64,000 nt of DNA from contig URLI01000001.1 in assembly GCA_900548585.1 (NCBI GenBank), positions 1 through 64,000 on the forward strand, in the 5' to 3' direction. This stretch comes from an uncultured Prevotella sp. Its GTDB lineage: Bacteria > Bacteroidota > Bacteroidia > Bacteroidales > Bacteroidaceae. Positions 16,441 through 24,972 of the stretch are shown here, in pieces; position 1 is the first letter of the stretch; every line of letters starts with the position of its first letter. The notes below the pieces were generated by a model. The model saw only the letters and a list, made by a program, of their open reading frames with translations. It did not search any database and was not told the DNA's origin. Made by a program: the position numbers and the translations under genes.

Positions 16441-18654
16441 TCATTTCACCGTCCTGACGAGCGTTGAGCCGCACACTGCCATGTCCGCAGATGTCAGCTG
16501 GACAACATACACGCCAGACGGGAATGTATTCATGCCTACCTCCGCCGTCTCTGCCCCTGCCGGGATATTCCCTCTGTAAACTATGCCACCGGACACATTA
16601 TATATATATATCCGCGTGGGGAATTGTGACGGACAGGCGAAACCGACATGCAGCATTGACGAACCGTCGAGCCGGAAATCAACGCCCGACGGCTGCCTGT
16701 CGGATACTCCATCTATGCGGTCTATTCCGAGTATGCGCAGAAGGCCACGGTATGCGTCTATCTCGCCGTAGCCGTAAAGGTTGTTGGGATAGTCGAGCGA
16801 CGGGTCTATACGATTGCATGTCCCGCTGAAAATGGAAAGTATGTCATCTGGGGTGAGTGTGGGGTCCGCCTCCAGCCACAGCGCGATGCAGCCGGCTACC
16901 ATAGGCGTTGAGAACGATGTGCCGAGCGTTGCCTGCCAGGGATATTTGCGTCCCCGGAACTCGCTGATGCCCACCATCGAGTTGGGGTATGGGTGATTGT
17001 CATACACGAAACTGCTCGAAGTGGTGATGATGTTGGACCCCGGTGCTACGACATCGGGCTTTGTGCGCCCGTCATACGTTGGGCCGCGACTGGAATAGTA
17101 GGCCAGCACGCCCTCCTCGGTATCCACGTTGCCACACTCCTCGCCCTTGTAGTTGATGTATTTCGCGCGGTAACTCGTCGCACCGACACATATAACGGCT
17201 GGGGCGCTGCCTGGAGAATATATCGTGTGGCTCTTCTCCGCATCAAGTAGTGAACTGTCTATCACGCTGCCCACGAACAATCCGGAAACGCGGTAGAGCT
17301 CTACGTCAGACTCTGCGCCAATCAACTGTACAGACACCGGCTGCCCCACGCCAAGACGTTCGGCCGCCGCCTTTATAACGACATCAACCATCACACGACT
17401 GCCATCGAAGACATCCGGATAGGCTCTGAGGGTCAATACATACCGCATGCCGTGCAACATCACCGTGTCTTCGAGAACAGAGTCTTTGCTGGCTGTCACT
17501 GAAGACAGGGCATAGTCCGCACCCGCAGCGGTTCCGCCACCATCGTAGGCATTAAGGCGGAACGTGAACTCACCGCCGGCGGAGACGCGCAGGACTGCCG
17601 TGTTGTCAAAACCCTGAAGGAACATGCCCGCACTCTGCCGCCCGGCAGGCTTGTGGATGTAAGTGTGGTAATGCCCCTCGTTGCCGGCGGACGCCACAAT
17701 AATCCTGCCCGGGCCGGTCATCTGCCGCAGCACTTCATAGAATAGTTGCTCGTCGGCGTCCTGCGTCTGGTGACTTCCCTCGCTGAACGACACCACGCAT
17801 GGCTTGCCCTGCGAACGCGCGTAGTCAAGAGAATACTTGAAACCAAGCGCGTCCGTGGCGGATGTGTATTTGTAAAGGTCTTCATCGTCTATGAATACCG
17901 TGTCGCCCGTCACGGCATTGCTCACCGCCACGATGTCGCTCTCGAAGGCCATCCCGCGGTATGGTGTGCCATAGCCAGTGCCTGCCAGTACGCCGAGCGT
18001 GAATGTGCCATGACTCTCATCCATGCCGTCGCGCGAGTGACGGTAGCCGAGTATCGCCTCCTCCGTTGTATAGTCGGCGCCGACGTAGAGCGCGCTTCCG
18101 ACGGTGTCGGTTGAGAGCATGTCCCAGAACCGCTTTATGCGGTACCGCGACTGGTCGCCGTTATAGAAGTTGGGGTTGGTGAGGTCGAAGCCTATGTCCT
18201 GTATTCCCACGACAACGCCCTTGCCCGTGAAAGCCTGCGGCAGGCGCGTCCCGGCATGAACCTTGTCCGCGCCAATCACGGTCGCTGACTTGTCGAGCAA
18301 CGCCGTGTGCGACGGCGAGGCCTCGATACGCACCACATCAGGCTCACAAGCCATACCGCGAAGGCTGCCCATGGGAATGTCGGCAATGTATATATCGCCG
18401 AAGGAAGCAAGACACCGGCAGCCGTACCTCTCCATAACGGCGCCTGCATCACCCTCAATACGCACAAAAGCGCATATACCGGCATTGTCACCACGACATG
18501 AGGCTCCGGCGCCAACATTTGTCCTTGCGGCTTTTTCAACAACAGACTGCGCCAACATACGCACCATTGGTGACATCTTTTTCAGTGCGCCAGACTGTGC
18601 TGCGGCAAAAACGGAAACAGCCGCAAGAAAGAACAACAGCATCCCTCGTTTCAT
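16441..18654 (-). CDS. Secreted S8 subtilisin-like peptidase with T9SS-like tail
   Basis: This is a 737-residue secreted serine protease. It has a signal peptide (residues 1-20), a propeptide-like region (about 21-120) and a peptidase S8 domain. The catalytic residues are Asp153 (GIQDIGFD), His215 (ESHGTFTLG) and Ser580 (GTSFSTPMVAG). A large insertion of beta-rich sequence (about 355-500) lies between His and Ser. The C-terminal tail (IYIYNVSGGIVYRG, FPSGVYVVQL) is of the type IX sorting type. The start at 18654 is chosen because the -7 element (18677-18684) lies between it and the upstream ATG at 18717. Confidence 0.93.
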   Translation of the reverse strand: MKRGMLLFFLAAVSVFAAAQSGALKKMSPMVRMLAQSVVEKAARTNVGAGASCRGDNAGICAFVRIEGDAGAVMERYGCRCLASFGDIYIADIPMGSLRGMACEPDVVRIEASPSHTALLDKSATVIGADKVHAGTRLPQAFTGKGVVVGIQDIGFDLTNPNFYNGDQSRYRIKRFWDMLSTDTVGSALYVGADYTTEEAILGYRHSRDGMDESHGTFTLGVLAGTGYGTPYRGMAFESDIVAVSNAVTGDTVFIDDEDLYKYTSATDALGFKYSLDYARSQGKPCVVSFSEGSHQTQDADEQLFYEVLRQMTGPGRIIVASAGNEGHYHTYIHKPAGRQSAGMFLQGFDNTAVLRVSAGGEFTFRLNAYDGGGTAAGADYALSSVTASKDSVLEDTVMLHGMRYVLTLRAYPDVFDGSRVMVDVVIKAAAERLGVGQPVSVQLIGAESDVELYRVSGLFVGSVIDSSLLDAEKSHTIYSPGSAPAVICVGATSYRAKYINYKGEECGNVDTEEGVLAYYSSRGPTYDGRTKPDVVAPGSNIITTSSSFVYDNHPYPNSMVGISEFRGRKYPWQATLGTSFSTPMVAGCIALWLEADPTLTPDDILSIFSGTCNRIDPSLDYPNNLYGYGEIDAYRGLLRILGIDRIDGVSDRQPSGVDFRLDGSSMLHVGFACPSQFPTRIYIYNVSGGIVYRGNIPAGAETAEVGMNTFPSGVYVVQLTSADMAVCGSTLVRTVK

Positions 18655-18676
18655 ATCCAATCGCTTTTCGTTGATG

Positions 18677-18684
18677 CAAAGTAA
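18677..18684 (-). promoter_or_regulatory. -7 element of the subtilase gene
   Basis: TTACTTTG on the minus strand, 23 bases before the ATG at 18654. It excludes the longer reading from 18717. Confidence 0.5.
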
Positions 18685-18768
18685 ATGAAAAAAAACGACA
18701 TAACCTAAGCCACACAATATTTTTTATTCAATTTCAAACTAATCTCGGATAAAAACACTATCTTTGCA

Positions 18769-18776
18769 GCCATAAG
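18769..18776 (+). promoter_or_regulatory. -7 element of the slyD promoter
   Basis: TATCTTTG on the plus strand, 16 bases before the slyD ATG. Confidence 0.55.
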
Positions 18777-18791
18777 AATAAAACAAAACAA

Positions 18792-19376
18792 ATGGAAGAA
18801 AAGACCAATAACATGTTCATATCTGTGGCATACAAACTATATGCCATCGAGGAAGGAAAGGAAGAGTTCATCGAAGAGGCCACGACGGAGATGCCATACA
18901 CGTTCATGACAGGCTTCGGCATGGTGCTGCCGGCATTCGAGGAGGCCTTGGCGGGGAAACAGAAAGATGAGAAATTCGAGATAACACTTGACAAGGAACA
19001 GGCATACGGCGACCACAACGACGACGCCGTGATAGAACTCGGGCGCGACGTGTTCTGCATCGACGGGAAATTTGACGAGAAGAGAATATTCCCCGGAGCA
19101 TCGGTGCCGCTGCAAAACGAAGATGGACGGCGGTTCCAGGGCATGGTATTGAGCGTTGACGACGCGCAGGTGACGGTTGACCTGAACTACCCTCTGGCGG
19201 GCAAGTCGCTGAAATTCACAGGCCATGTCATCGAGAACCGCGAGGCGACGAACGCCGAGATAGAATCGTTCGTGAAGCAGATGAGCGGTGGATGCGGCTG
19301 TGGATGCGGCGGCGGATGCAACAGCGGAGAAGATGGATGCGGCAGTGATGGCTGTGGATGCGGCAGCTGCAAATGA
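18792..19376 (+). CDS. slyD: SlyD-type FKBP peptidyl-prolyl isomerase with Cys/Gly tail
   Basis: This 194-residue protein has an FKBP domain interrupted by an insert-in-flap chaperone domain. FKBP residues are seen in TFMTGFGMVLPAFEEALAG and VDLNYPLAGKSLKFTGHV. The last 30 residues are GGCGCGCGGGCNSGEDGCG-type, with nine cysteines, replacing the His-rich nickel-binding tail of enterobacterial SlyD. Metal storage or delivery by this tail is inference. It acts in the cytoplasm as foldase and chaperone. It is followed after 24 bases by aroC in the same direction. Confidence 0.93.
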   Translation: MEEKTNNMFISVAYKLYAIEEGKEEFIEEATTEMPYTFMTGFGMVLPAFEEALAGKQKDEKFEITLDKEQAYGDHNDDAVIELGRDVFCIDGKFDEKRIFPGASVPLQNEDGRRFQGMVLSVDDAQVTVDLNYPLAGKSLKFTGHVIENREATNAEIESFVKQMSGGCGCGCGGGCNSGEDGCGSDGCGCGSCK

Positions 19377-19400
19377 CACAACAATCAAACACATAACCCT

Positions 19401-20492
19401 ATGCCCAACACCTTCGGCAACATATTCACCCTCACCACATTCGGGGAGAGCCACGGCGAGGCCATCGGGGGCATCGTCGACGGCATGCCGTCGGGAATAG
19501 ACATTGACACAGGCTTCATTCAAAGCGAACTGAACAGGCGGCGGCCGGGTCAGAGCCGCATTACCACCGGTAGGAGGGAAGAAGACAAGGTGGAACTGCT
19601 GAGCGGCGTGTTCGAGGGGAAATCAACGGGAACGCCGATAGGGTTCATTGTGCGCAACGACAACCAGAAGCCGAAGGACTACGAGAACATCAGATGCCTC
19701 TTCCGCCCATCCCATGCCGACTACACATATTACAACAAATATGGTCTGCGAGACTATCGCGGAGGTGGGCGTTCGTCGGCACGCATCACGATAAGCAGGT
19801 GCGTGGCAGGTGCTCTGGCGAAACTGGCATTGAGGAAAATCGGGATAAGCATAACGGCATACACGTCACAGGTGGCAGACATCGCGCTCGACAAAGACTA
19901 CACGAAATATGACCTCTCGCTGACAGAGGCAAACGCAGTGAGATGCCCAGATGAGGACAAGGCCAGGCTGATGGAACGGCTCATAGAGCAGGTAAAGGAC
20001 GAAGGCGACACCGTGGGAGGAATCGTGACATGCGTCATAAAAGGCTGTCCGGCAGGACTGGGAGAACCGGAGTTCGGCAAACTGCACGCCGACCTCGGGG
20101 CTGCAATGCTGAGCATAAACGCGGCAAAGGGCTTCGAATACGGCGACGGCTTCGGCTGCGCGACGGCACGCGGCAGCAGCAGCAACGACATTTTCACCGG
20201 CGGCAGCGACAAGGACAGAAGTATCGGCACGGCGACAAACCACAGCGGCGGCATACAGGGCGGGATAAGCAACGGACAGGACATTTTCTTCCGCGTGGCA
20301 TTCAAGCCTGTGGCAACGATAATGATGGAACAGCACACGGTGGATGTTGAAGGAAACGAAACAACAATCAAGGCAAAGGGAAGGCACGACCCATGCGTCG
20401 TGCCGCGAGCAGTGCCGATAGTGGAGGCTATGGCCGCAATCACCATTCTCGACCACTATCTGATATCAAAAACTGTGAAAATTTGTCCTTAA
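19401..20492 (+). CDS. aroC: Chorismate synthase
   Basis: This 363-residue enzyme of the shikimate pathway converts EPSP to chorismate using reduced FMN. Signature motifs are TFGESHGEAIGGIVDGMP (residues 9-26), RRPGQSRITTGRREED, YRGGGRSSARIT and RHDPCVVPRAVPIVEAM near the C-terminus. Length is normal for the family. It is separated from the DAHP synthase-chorismate mutase gene by about 11 kb, so the pathway genes are dispersed. It is the last gene before the small RNA candidate. Confidence 0.97.
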   Translation: MPNTFGNIFTLTTFGESHGEAIGGIVDGMPSGIDIDTGFIQSELNRRRPGQSRITTGRREEDKVELLSGVFEGKSTGTPIGFIVRNDNQKPKDYENIRCLFRPSHADYTYYNKYGLRDYRGGGRSSARITISRCVAGALAKLALRKIGISITAYTSQVADIALDKDYTKYDLSLTEANAVRCPDEDKARLMERLIEQVKDEGDTVGGIVTCVIKGCPAGLGEPEFGKLHADLGAAMLSINAAKGFEYGDGFGCATARGSSSNDIFTGGSDKDRSIGTATNHSGGIQGGISNGQDIFFRVAFKPVATIMMEQHTVDVEGNETTIKAKGRHDPCVVPRAVPIVEAMAAITILDHYLISKTVKICP

Positions 20493-20523
20493 TTAAATAT
20501 TAATCAAAAAAACATGGAAAAAA

Positions 20524-20554
20524 TTTGCAGATAAAGAAAAATGTAGTAACTTTG
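20524..20554 (+). promoter_or_regulatory. Strong promoter of the small RNA candidate
   Basis: TTTG (20524-20527), a 19-base spacer and TAACTTTG (20547-20554) match the Bacteroidetes consensus closely. No coding start of any recognised gene follows on this strand. Confidence 0.65.
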
Positions 20555-20559
20555 CATTC

Positions 20560-20652
20560 AGACATCGGAGGTTTGCGAAAATCACGATTGTCGATTAAGT
20601 CTAATTTAGTTTTTGTGTTGGTTGAGGGCGGCTGTTTGGCCGCCCTCTTTTG
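20560..20652 (+). ncRNA. Candidate orphan small RNA of about 93 nt
   Basis: A consensus promoter and a strong intrinsic terminator (GAGGGCGGC stem at 20624-20647 then TTTT) bracket about 93 bases with no convincing ORF. The 5' part can pair GACATCG (20561-20567) with CGATTGTC (20585-20592) with one bulge. An unpaired U-rich segment (AATTTAGTTTTTGTGTTGG) precedes the terminator. The downstream gene is on the opposite strand, so this is not a leader. No Rfam family recognised. Confidence 0.55.
20624..20652 (+). terminator. Intrinsic terminator of the small RNA
   Basis: GAGGGCGGC pairs with GCCGCCCTC around a 6-base loop, followed by TTTTG. The T-run is only on the plus strand, which argues against it being the pyrD terminator. 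Confidence 0.75.
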
Positions 20653-20720
20653 TTGCGCGGCCATTATACATGGCTGCGGAAATACACAAGACACAGTTGG
20701 CATGCAGGACCTGCCGTGCC

Positions 20721-21632
20721 TCAATCCTCCAACGCCCCTATTATCTCACTCACATCGCGGCAGCCGTGCGCATCCAACCATTCGTCTATGCCACGCGCGA
20801 CCTTCACCGTGACCTGCGGATCAATGAAATTGGCTGTGCCGATCTCAACCGCCGTGGCACCGGCCATGAGGAACTCTATGGCATCACGGGCATTGCTGAT
20901 GCCGCCGAGACCGATGACGGGTATGCCAACAGCCTTTGCCACCTGCCACACCATGCGCAGCGCGACGGGCTTTACGGCAGGCCCGCTCAGTCCTCCCGTG
21001 CCGATGCTAAGCACAGGGCGACGTTTCTCTATGTCGATCGCCATGCCCATTATGGTGTTGATGAGCGACACGCTGTCGGCTCCCTCCGCCTCAACGGCAC
21101 GCGCTATATCGGCAATGTCGGTGACGTTTGGCGACAATTTCACTATCAACGTCTTGCCGTAACGCCTGCGCACGGCACGCACGACACTGGCGGCGGCGGC
21201 GCACGTCACCCCGAATGACATGCCTCCCTGCTTCACGTTGGGACACGATATGTTCAGCTCTATTGCCGGGATATGCTCCAAGGCATCTATCCTCGCGGCG
21301 CACTCGGCATAGTCGTCAACGCCGGAACCGCTCACGTTCACTATTATGTTTGTTCCGACCTTGCTCACCTCGGGATATATATGTTCGCAGAAATAATCAA
21401 CACCCTTGTTCTGCAACCCCACGCAATTGAGCATACCGCACGCCGTCTCCGCCATTCTCGGGTAGGGGTTGCCCTGCCGTGGGTGCAACGTGGTGCCCTT
21501 GACAATTATACCGCCAATCTCATCCAGAGGAACGAAATCGGCAAACTCCGGTCCGTAGCCAAACGTCCCCGATGCCGTCATCACCGGGTTCTTCATCTGC
21601 AAATTGCCTATTTTTACACTTATATTTGACAT
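20721..21632 (-). CDS. pyrD: Dihydroorotate dehydrogenase B, catalytic subunit
   Basis: This is a 303-residue class 1B FMN-containing dihydroorotate dehydrogenase for pyrimidine synthesis. Motifs are MKNPVMTASGTFGYG (residues 13-27), LNCVGLQNKG and the active-site loop ELNISCPNVKQGG carrying the catalytic cysteine. GGLSGPAVKPVALRM and GLGGISNARDAIEFLMAGA are also present. Class 1B enzymes work with an electron-transfer subunit using NAD; pyrK lies directly upstream (48-base gap), which confirms the type. Confidence 0.96.
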   Translation of the reverse strand: MSNISVKIGNLQMKNPVMTASGTFGYGPEFADFVPLDEIGGIIVKGTTLHPRQGNPYPRMAETACGMLNCVGLQNKGVDYFCEHIYPEVSKVGTNIIVNVSGSGVDDYAECAARIDALEHIPAIELNISCPNVKQGGMSFGVTCAAAASVVRAVRRRYGKTLIVKLSPNVTDIADIARAVEAEGADSVSLINTIMGMAIDIEKRRPVLSIGTGGLSGPAVKPVALRMVWQVAKAVGIPVIGLGGISNARDAIEFLMAGATAVEIGTANFIDPQVTVKVARGIDEWLDAHGCRDVSEIIGALED

Positions 21633-21680
21633 AATTTATATTGTTATGGAGTTAAGAAGAGTACCGTAACTACTGTTTTT

Positions 21681-22460
21681 CTACCTGTCTAACCACTTCA
21701 GTTGCTTTGTATTGAACACTGGTCCCTCCGTACACACACAGACATTTCCGCCGGTGGTGTCCTCAACGCAGCAAAGGCACGCGCCGACGCCGCAGGCCAT
21801 TCTGTTCTCCAGGCTCGCCTCACACTCTATCCCCTCGGCGGCGGCATAGCGTGCCACGGCAATCATCATCGGCTTCGGCCCGCATGTGCCTATCATCGTG
21901 AAACGCTCGCTGCGCAATATGCTGTGGTCGGTTACAAAGCCACGCTCGCCATACGAACCGTCCTCCGTGGTGACAAACACCCTGCCGTACTTTCGGAACT
22001 CGTCAATGAGCAGCAGGTCAGCGGCACTGCGCGCGCCGAGCAGGAACGTTGGCTCCATGCCTCGCCCGCACATCACCATGCCCATATACAGCAACGGGGC
22101 CACGCCGACACCTCCGCCGACAAGCAGGACGCGGTCGTCGGCACTCGCCGGCATAGTGAAACCGCGTCCCAGAGGCAGCACGCAGTTCAGCGCGTCGCCC
22201 TTTTTCAACATGGCAATACGGCGCGTACCATCGCCAATGGCAGCCACGAGAAGCCACAGTTCGTTGCGTTCGCGGTCAACAAGATTTATCGAGATGGGGC
22301 GGCGCAGGTAGGTCGTGGGCGAGCCATCCACCCGCACCTCCACAAACTGTCCAGGCTGCATGGACGGCAGTTTCTCGCTGTGTGTCAGCTTCAAGAGCAC
22401 GTATTTCTCATTAATCCTGCACACACCGGAAACTGTCATGTCAAGAACATATTTCTTCAT
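21681..22460 (-). CDS. pyrK: Dihydroorotate dehydrogenase B electron transfer subunit
   Basis: This 259-residue FAD and [2Fe-2S] protein passes electrons from PyrD to NAD. The FAD-binding motif is YLRRPISI and the NAD-binding region begins LLVGGGVGVAPLLYMG. The C-terminal cluster motif is CGVGACLCCVEDTTGGNVCVC. The ATG at 22460 is chosen because the -7 element TAATTTTG (22479-22486) overlaps the alternative start at 22481. The leader would then be only about 10 bases. Confidence 0.95.
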   Translation of the reverse strand: MKKYVLDMTVSGVCRINEKYVLLKLTHSEKLPSMQPGQFVEVRVDGSPTTYLRRPISINLVDRERNELWLLVAAIGDGTRRIAMLKKGDALNCVLPLGRGFTMPASADDRVLLVGGGVGVAPLLYMGMVMCGRGMEPTFLLGARSAADLLLIDEFRKYGRVFVTTEDGSYGERGFVTDHSILRSERFTMIGTCGPKPMMIAVARYAAAEGIECEASLENRMACGVGACLCCVEDTTGGNVCVCTEGPVFNTKQLKWLDR

Positions 22461-22478
22461 TCGACAAAAAGTTTTCGG

Positions 22479-22486
22479 CAAAATTA
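22479..22486 (-). promoter_or_regulatory. -7 element of the pyrK-pyrD promoter
   Basis: TAATTTTG on the minus strand, immediately upstream of pyrK. It decides the pyrK start codon. Confidence 0.5.
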
Positions 22487-22601
22487 GATAAAAAAAACGA
22501 GAAATAAGTAGGTCGCGTGGAACTAATTATCCATATTTTCATGTTTCGCGCACACGAAAACATCCGTATTCTATTTCCCAGGCACAAGACACAAGCGCCG
22601 C

Positions 22602-23081
22602 CTACTTGCTCTTTGGCACAAAGGTCTCGTAGGTGAGGTCGTCAAAATAGACCCTAATCTCGGTTATCTGTCTCGGCGGACGCTCCACATATCTCACATC
22701 AGGTTTCACGGCCTGTCTCTGCGTCGACTGCTGCTGCACGCGAGCGCCGGCGTTGACATCCGGCGACTGGCCGGCCATCGCAGCACCGTCAGCCTCGCCG
22801 TCCCCGAAATCGAGCATCGGCTCTCCCTGCGTCTGCCTGTCCCCGGCATTCACGTTGTCACCCGGCTCATCGTCATCATACATTTTACCTTTCCCGAAAA
22901 TGAGCCAGTCGCTGTTCAGTGCCGGCAGCCTCGACTTTATGGCCTCCACGGTGTTTAGCGTCGCATTGGTGCGACCGTTGAATATGCTGCTCAGTGCTGC
23001 CGGCGATATTCCTATGAACTGTGCGAACATCTGCTGGGTCATGTGCTGACTCTCCATTATCTGTCTTATCCTGTCTTTCAT
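22602..23081 (-). CDS. XRE-family helix-turn-helix regulator
   Basis: This 159-residue protein has an N-terminal XRE HTH (residues 2-62, MTQQMFAQFIGISPAALSSIFNGRTNATLNTVEAIKS shows the recognition helix). A disordered acidic and Gln-rich linker follows (about 70-125), then a conserved end (PRQITEIRVYFDDLTYETFVPK). This organisation recurs in Bacteroidales regulators of unknown target. Its promoter (-7 TACCTTTG at 23133-23140) opens into a 0.78 kb AT-rich region with repeated TTGTAAAT motifs that could be operators. Confidence 0.85.
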   Translation of the reverse strand: MKDRIRQIMESQHMTQQMFAQFIGISPAALSSIFNGRTNATLNTVEAIKSRLPALNSDWLIFGKGKMYDDDEPGDNVNAGDRQTQGEPMLDFGDGEADGAAMAGQSPDVNAGARVQQQSTQRQAVKPDVRYVERPPRQITEIRVYFDDLTYETFVPKSK

Positions 23082-23858
23082 CTGCTTATAGAGCTGTTTT
23101 TTGCCATTTTCGGCGTTTTCCCATTTGGTTTACAAAGGTAAAGCGAATTATTTAATTATCCAAATATATTGAAATGAATTTTATTCTTTGAACTTCGTGT
23201 TTATAAATCAAAATTTCTAAACTTCAACTTTATGAATTTGTATTTGTAGATTTGAATTTACAAACATATATTTACATGATTAAACCGCCTCTAACCCATT
23301 GTTTACAGGCATTACGCAAGATATTGGTTGCTATTTGGTTATTTATATACCATAATCTTCATTTATAGCATTTATACGGTGTTTACCGACAAAATACACG
23401 ATATAATATGTAATATACTGGCGTGATTTATTGTAAATCACTGATTAACACGTATTTATATGTTCATTTGGATATATGGATATATATTTCGTTTATATAT
23501 CAACAATTTTGATATTGATATTGAAATGTATAATCAGGGGGTTGTTTTTACGTTTTAGAATATTAAATACATTCTTTTGAATTGTAAATAATAGGATACT
23601 TACCTATCCTTTCGTATTTGTAAATTCACAATACTAAATGCTAAAGTTTGTGAATTGTAAATATCGCGTTGGTAACAAAGCACTTTTTCGCTAAAAACAA
23701 GTGTTTTCCGAACCAATGGCAAAGTGGATGATTTCATGCCCCAAAATGAGGAGGAGTTTTTCGCCAAACGCCCTGAAAGTGATGGGAGTTACACTAAAAA
23801 AACACGTTATGTTGGTTTGGCATTACAGAAAAAAAATGCCCTTTTTTTAGGGCATTTT
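23082..23858. other. 0.78 kb AT-rich non-coding region with repeated TTGTAAAT
   Basis: No convincing ORF on either strand. The octamer TTGTAAAT or its complement ATTTACAA occurs at 23256-23263, 23431-23438, 23582-23589, 23618-23625 and 23655-23662. Near-matches occur around 23129 and 23301. An AGGATA/TATCCT hairpin is near 23593-23610 and a larger inverted repeat at 23622-23657. The XRE promoter is at the left end and the holA terminator at the right end. Confidence 0.55.
23622..23657. repeat. Inverted repeat in the AT-rich region
   Basis: AATTCACAA pairs with TTGTGAATT around an 18-base spacer. Each arm continues into a TTGTAAAT octamer. Confidence 0.6.
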
Positions 23859-23859
23859 T
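23832..23859 (-). terminator. Terminator of holA
   Basis: AAAAATGCCC (23832-23841) and GGGCATTTTT (23850-23859) form a 10-bp stem overlapping the holA stop codon. On the minus strand it is followed by a run of T. Confidence 0.8.
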
Positions 23860-24887
23860 CAGTGTAGAATGAAATAAACGAGTTCCTGCATCAGGTCAGA
23901 ATCGGTTGCATTTCCCTTCCCTATGCCCTTTATTCTGGCATCTGTCTCTCTTATCTTTGAAATGATTTCGAGCACCTTTTTTCCCTGATAATTTCTTATC
24001 CCTGTTATGTAGTCGCGTGCCGCCCACCCGCTTCTCAGTCCGAGATGCCGTGCCATCGCCTCCTCGTTGTTCCTGTCCGGGGCATAGTATGCAATCATCA
24101 TGTTTTGGAAAAATGAGAAGAGTTGCGGCATGAGGACATACGGCCCGCCCGACTTGGGGTTGCTGCAAAAATACTTCATGATGCGGTTTGCCTTCATCAC
24201 ATTTTTCTGCACGACGGCATTCCGCAGTTCGTATGGGTTATAGTCCTTGCTTATGCCGATGTTCCTCTCAACGAGTTCCGGCGTGACGTATTTCTCCTCC
24301 CCCGTCATCGACAGTCTCAGTTTGTCGAGTTCGCCCGCTATCCTGCTGATGTCAGAACCGATGTGGTCGGCGATCATCTGCGCAGCCTTGTGGTCTATGC
24401 CCACCCCATACTGCCGCAGGTATGTCTCTATGAATGGTGGCAGATCGCGCTCACGCTTCTTGTTGCTCGTGAACACCACCCCGTTTTTCTGCGCGAGCGC
24501 GACTATTTTCTTCCGTCCGTCAATTGTGCCGTTCTTGTGACATATCACGAGCACCGTCGTCGGCTGTGGTTTTTCGAGGTAACGCTCCACCCCGTCCCAA
24601 TGCTTCACTGCCTGCGCCTCCTTCACCACGACGACCTGCCGCTCTGCCATCATCGGATACCTGCGTGCCATGTCGGCAATCTTCGCCGCCGTGGTGTCAG
24701 CCCCGAAGACCACCGTCTGGTTGAAATCGCGTTCCTCCTCGCCCAGCGCGTTTTCTGAAATGAAATTGCATATAAGGTCGATGTAATACGGTTCGTCTCC
24801 CATCAGGATATATACGGGCGAATATTTCCCGGCCTTCAGGTCGCGCATCACGCTGTCGAAAGACACTGCCGACTTCTTTTCTGCCAT
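23859..24887 (-). CDS. holA: DNA polymerase III delta subunit
   Basis: This 342-residue clamp-loader subunit has a degenerate AAA+ module (YSPVYILMGDEPYYIDLICNFI at the N-terminus, RRYPMMAERQVVVVKEAQ). Domain II follows with HIGSDISRIAGELDKL, then the helical collar domain. It opens the sliding clamp during replication together with DnaX, which is also encoded in this window. The start MAEKKSAV at 24887 fits the family. The minus -7 TAACTTTG (24960-24967) gives a leader of about 65 bases. Confidence 0.93.
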   Translation of the reverse strand: MAEKKSAVSFDSVMRDLKAGKYSPVYILMGDEPYYIDLICNFISENALGEEERDFNQTVVFGADTTAAKIADMARRYPMMAERQVVVVKEAQAVKHWDGVERYLEKPQPTTVLVICHKNGTIDGRKKIVALAQKNGVVFTSNKKRERDLPPFIETYLRQYGVGIDHKAAQMIADHIGSDISRIAGELDKLRLSMTGEEKYVTPELVERNIGISKDYNPYELRNAVVQKNVMKANRIMKYFCSNPKSGGPYVLMPQLFSFFQNMMIAYYAPDRNNEEAMARHLGLRSGWAARDYITGIRNYQGKKVLEIISKIRETDARIKGIGKGNATDSDLMQELVYFILH

Positions 24888-24915
24888 ATTCTTCGTTTCT
24901 TTCGGTTTAAATAAG

Positions 24916-24967
24916 TACCTTTGCGCCGTGCCATGTCCGGTATGCAAGGATTTGGGTTACAAAGTTA
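24916..24967. promoter_or_regulatory. Overlapping divergent promoters, holA and HsdR-N-like gene
   Basis: Plus-strand -7 TACCTTTG (24916-24923) drives the nuclease gene. Minus-strand -7 TAACTTTG (24960-24967) drives holA. Because the elements face away past each other, the first 20 or so bases of both transcripts would be complementary. Confidence 0.5.
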
Positions 24968-24972
24968 ATAAA

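Noticed and set aside
20624..20652. Hairpin as terminator of pyrD
   Set aside because: The T-run follows on the plus strand, and on the minus strand the stem is followed by AACCAAC.
23082..23858. Chromosomal replication origin
   Set aside because: It is AT-rich with repeats, but no clear DnaA box cluster was seen and no dnaA, gidA or other typical origin neighbour is present.
24928..24972. N-terminal extension of the HsdR-N-like protein with a CPVC motif
   Set aside because: The extension starts at the predicted transcription start and is not part of the family. ATG at 24973 fits better.
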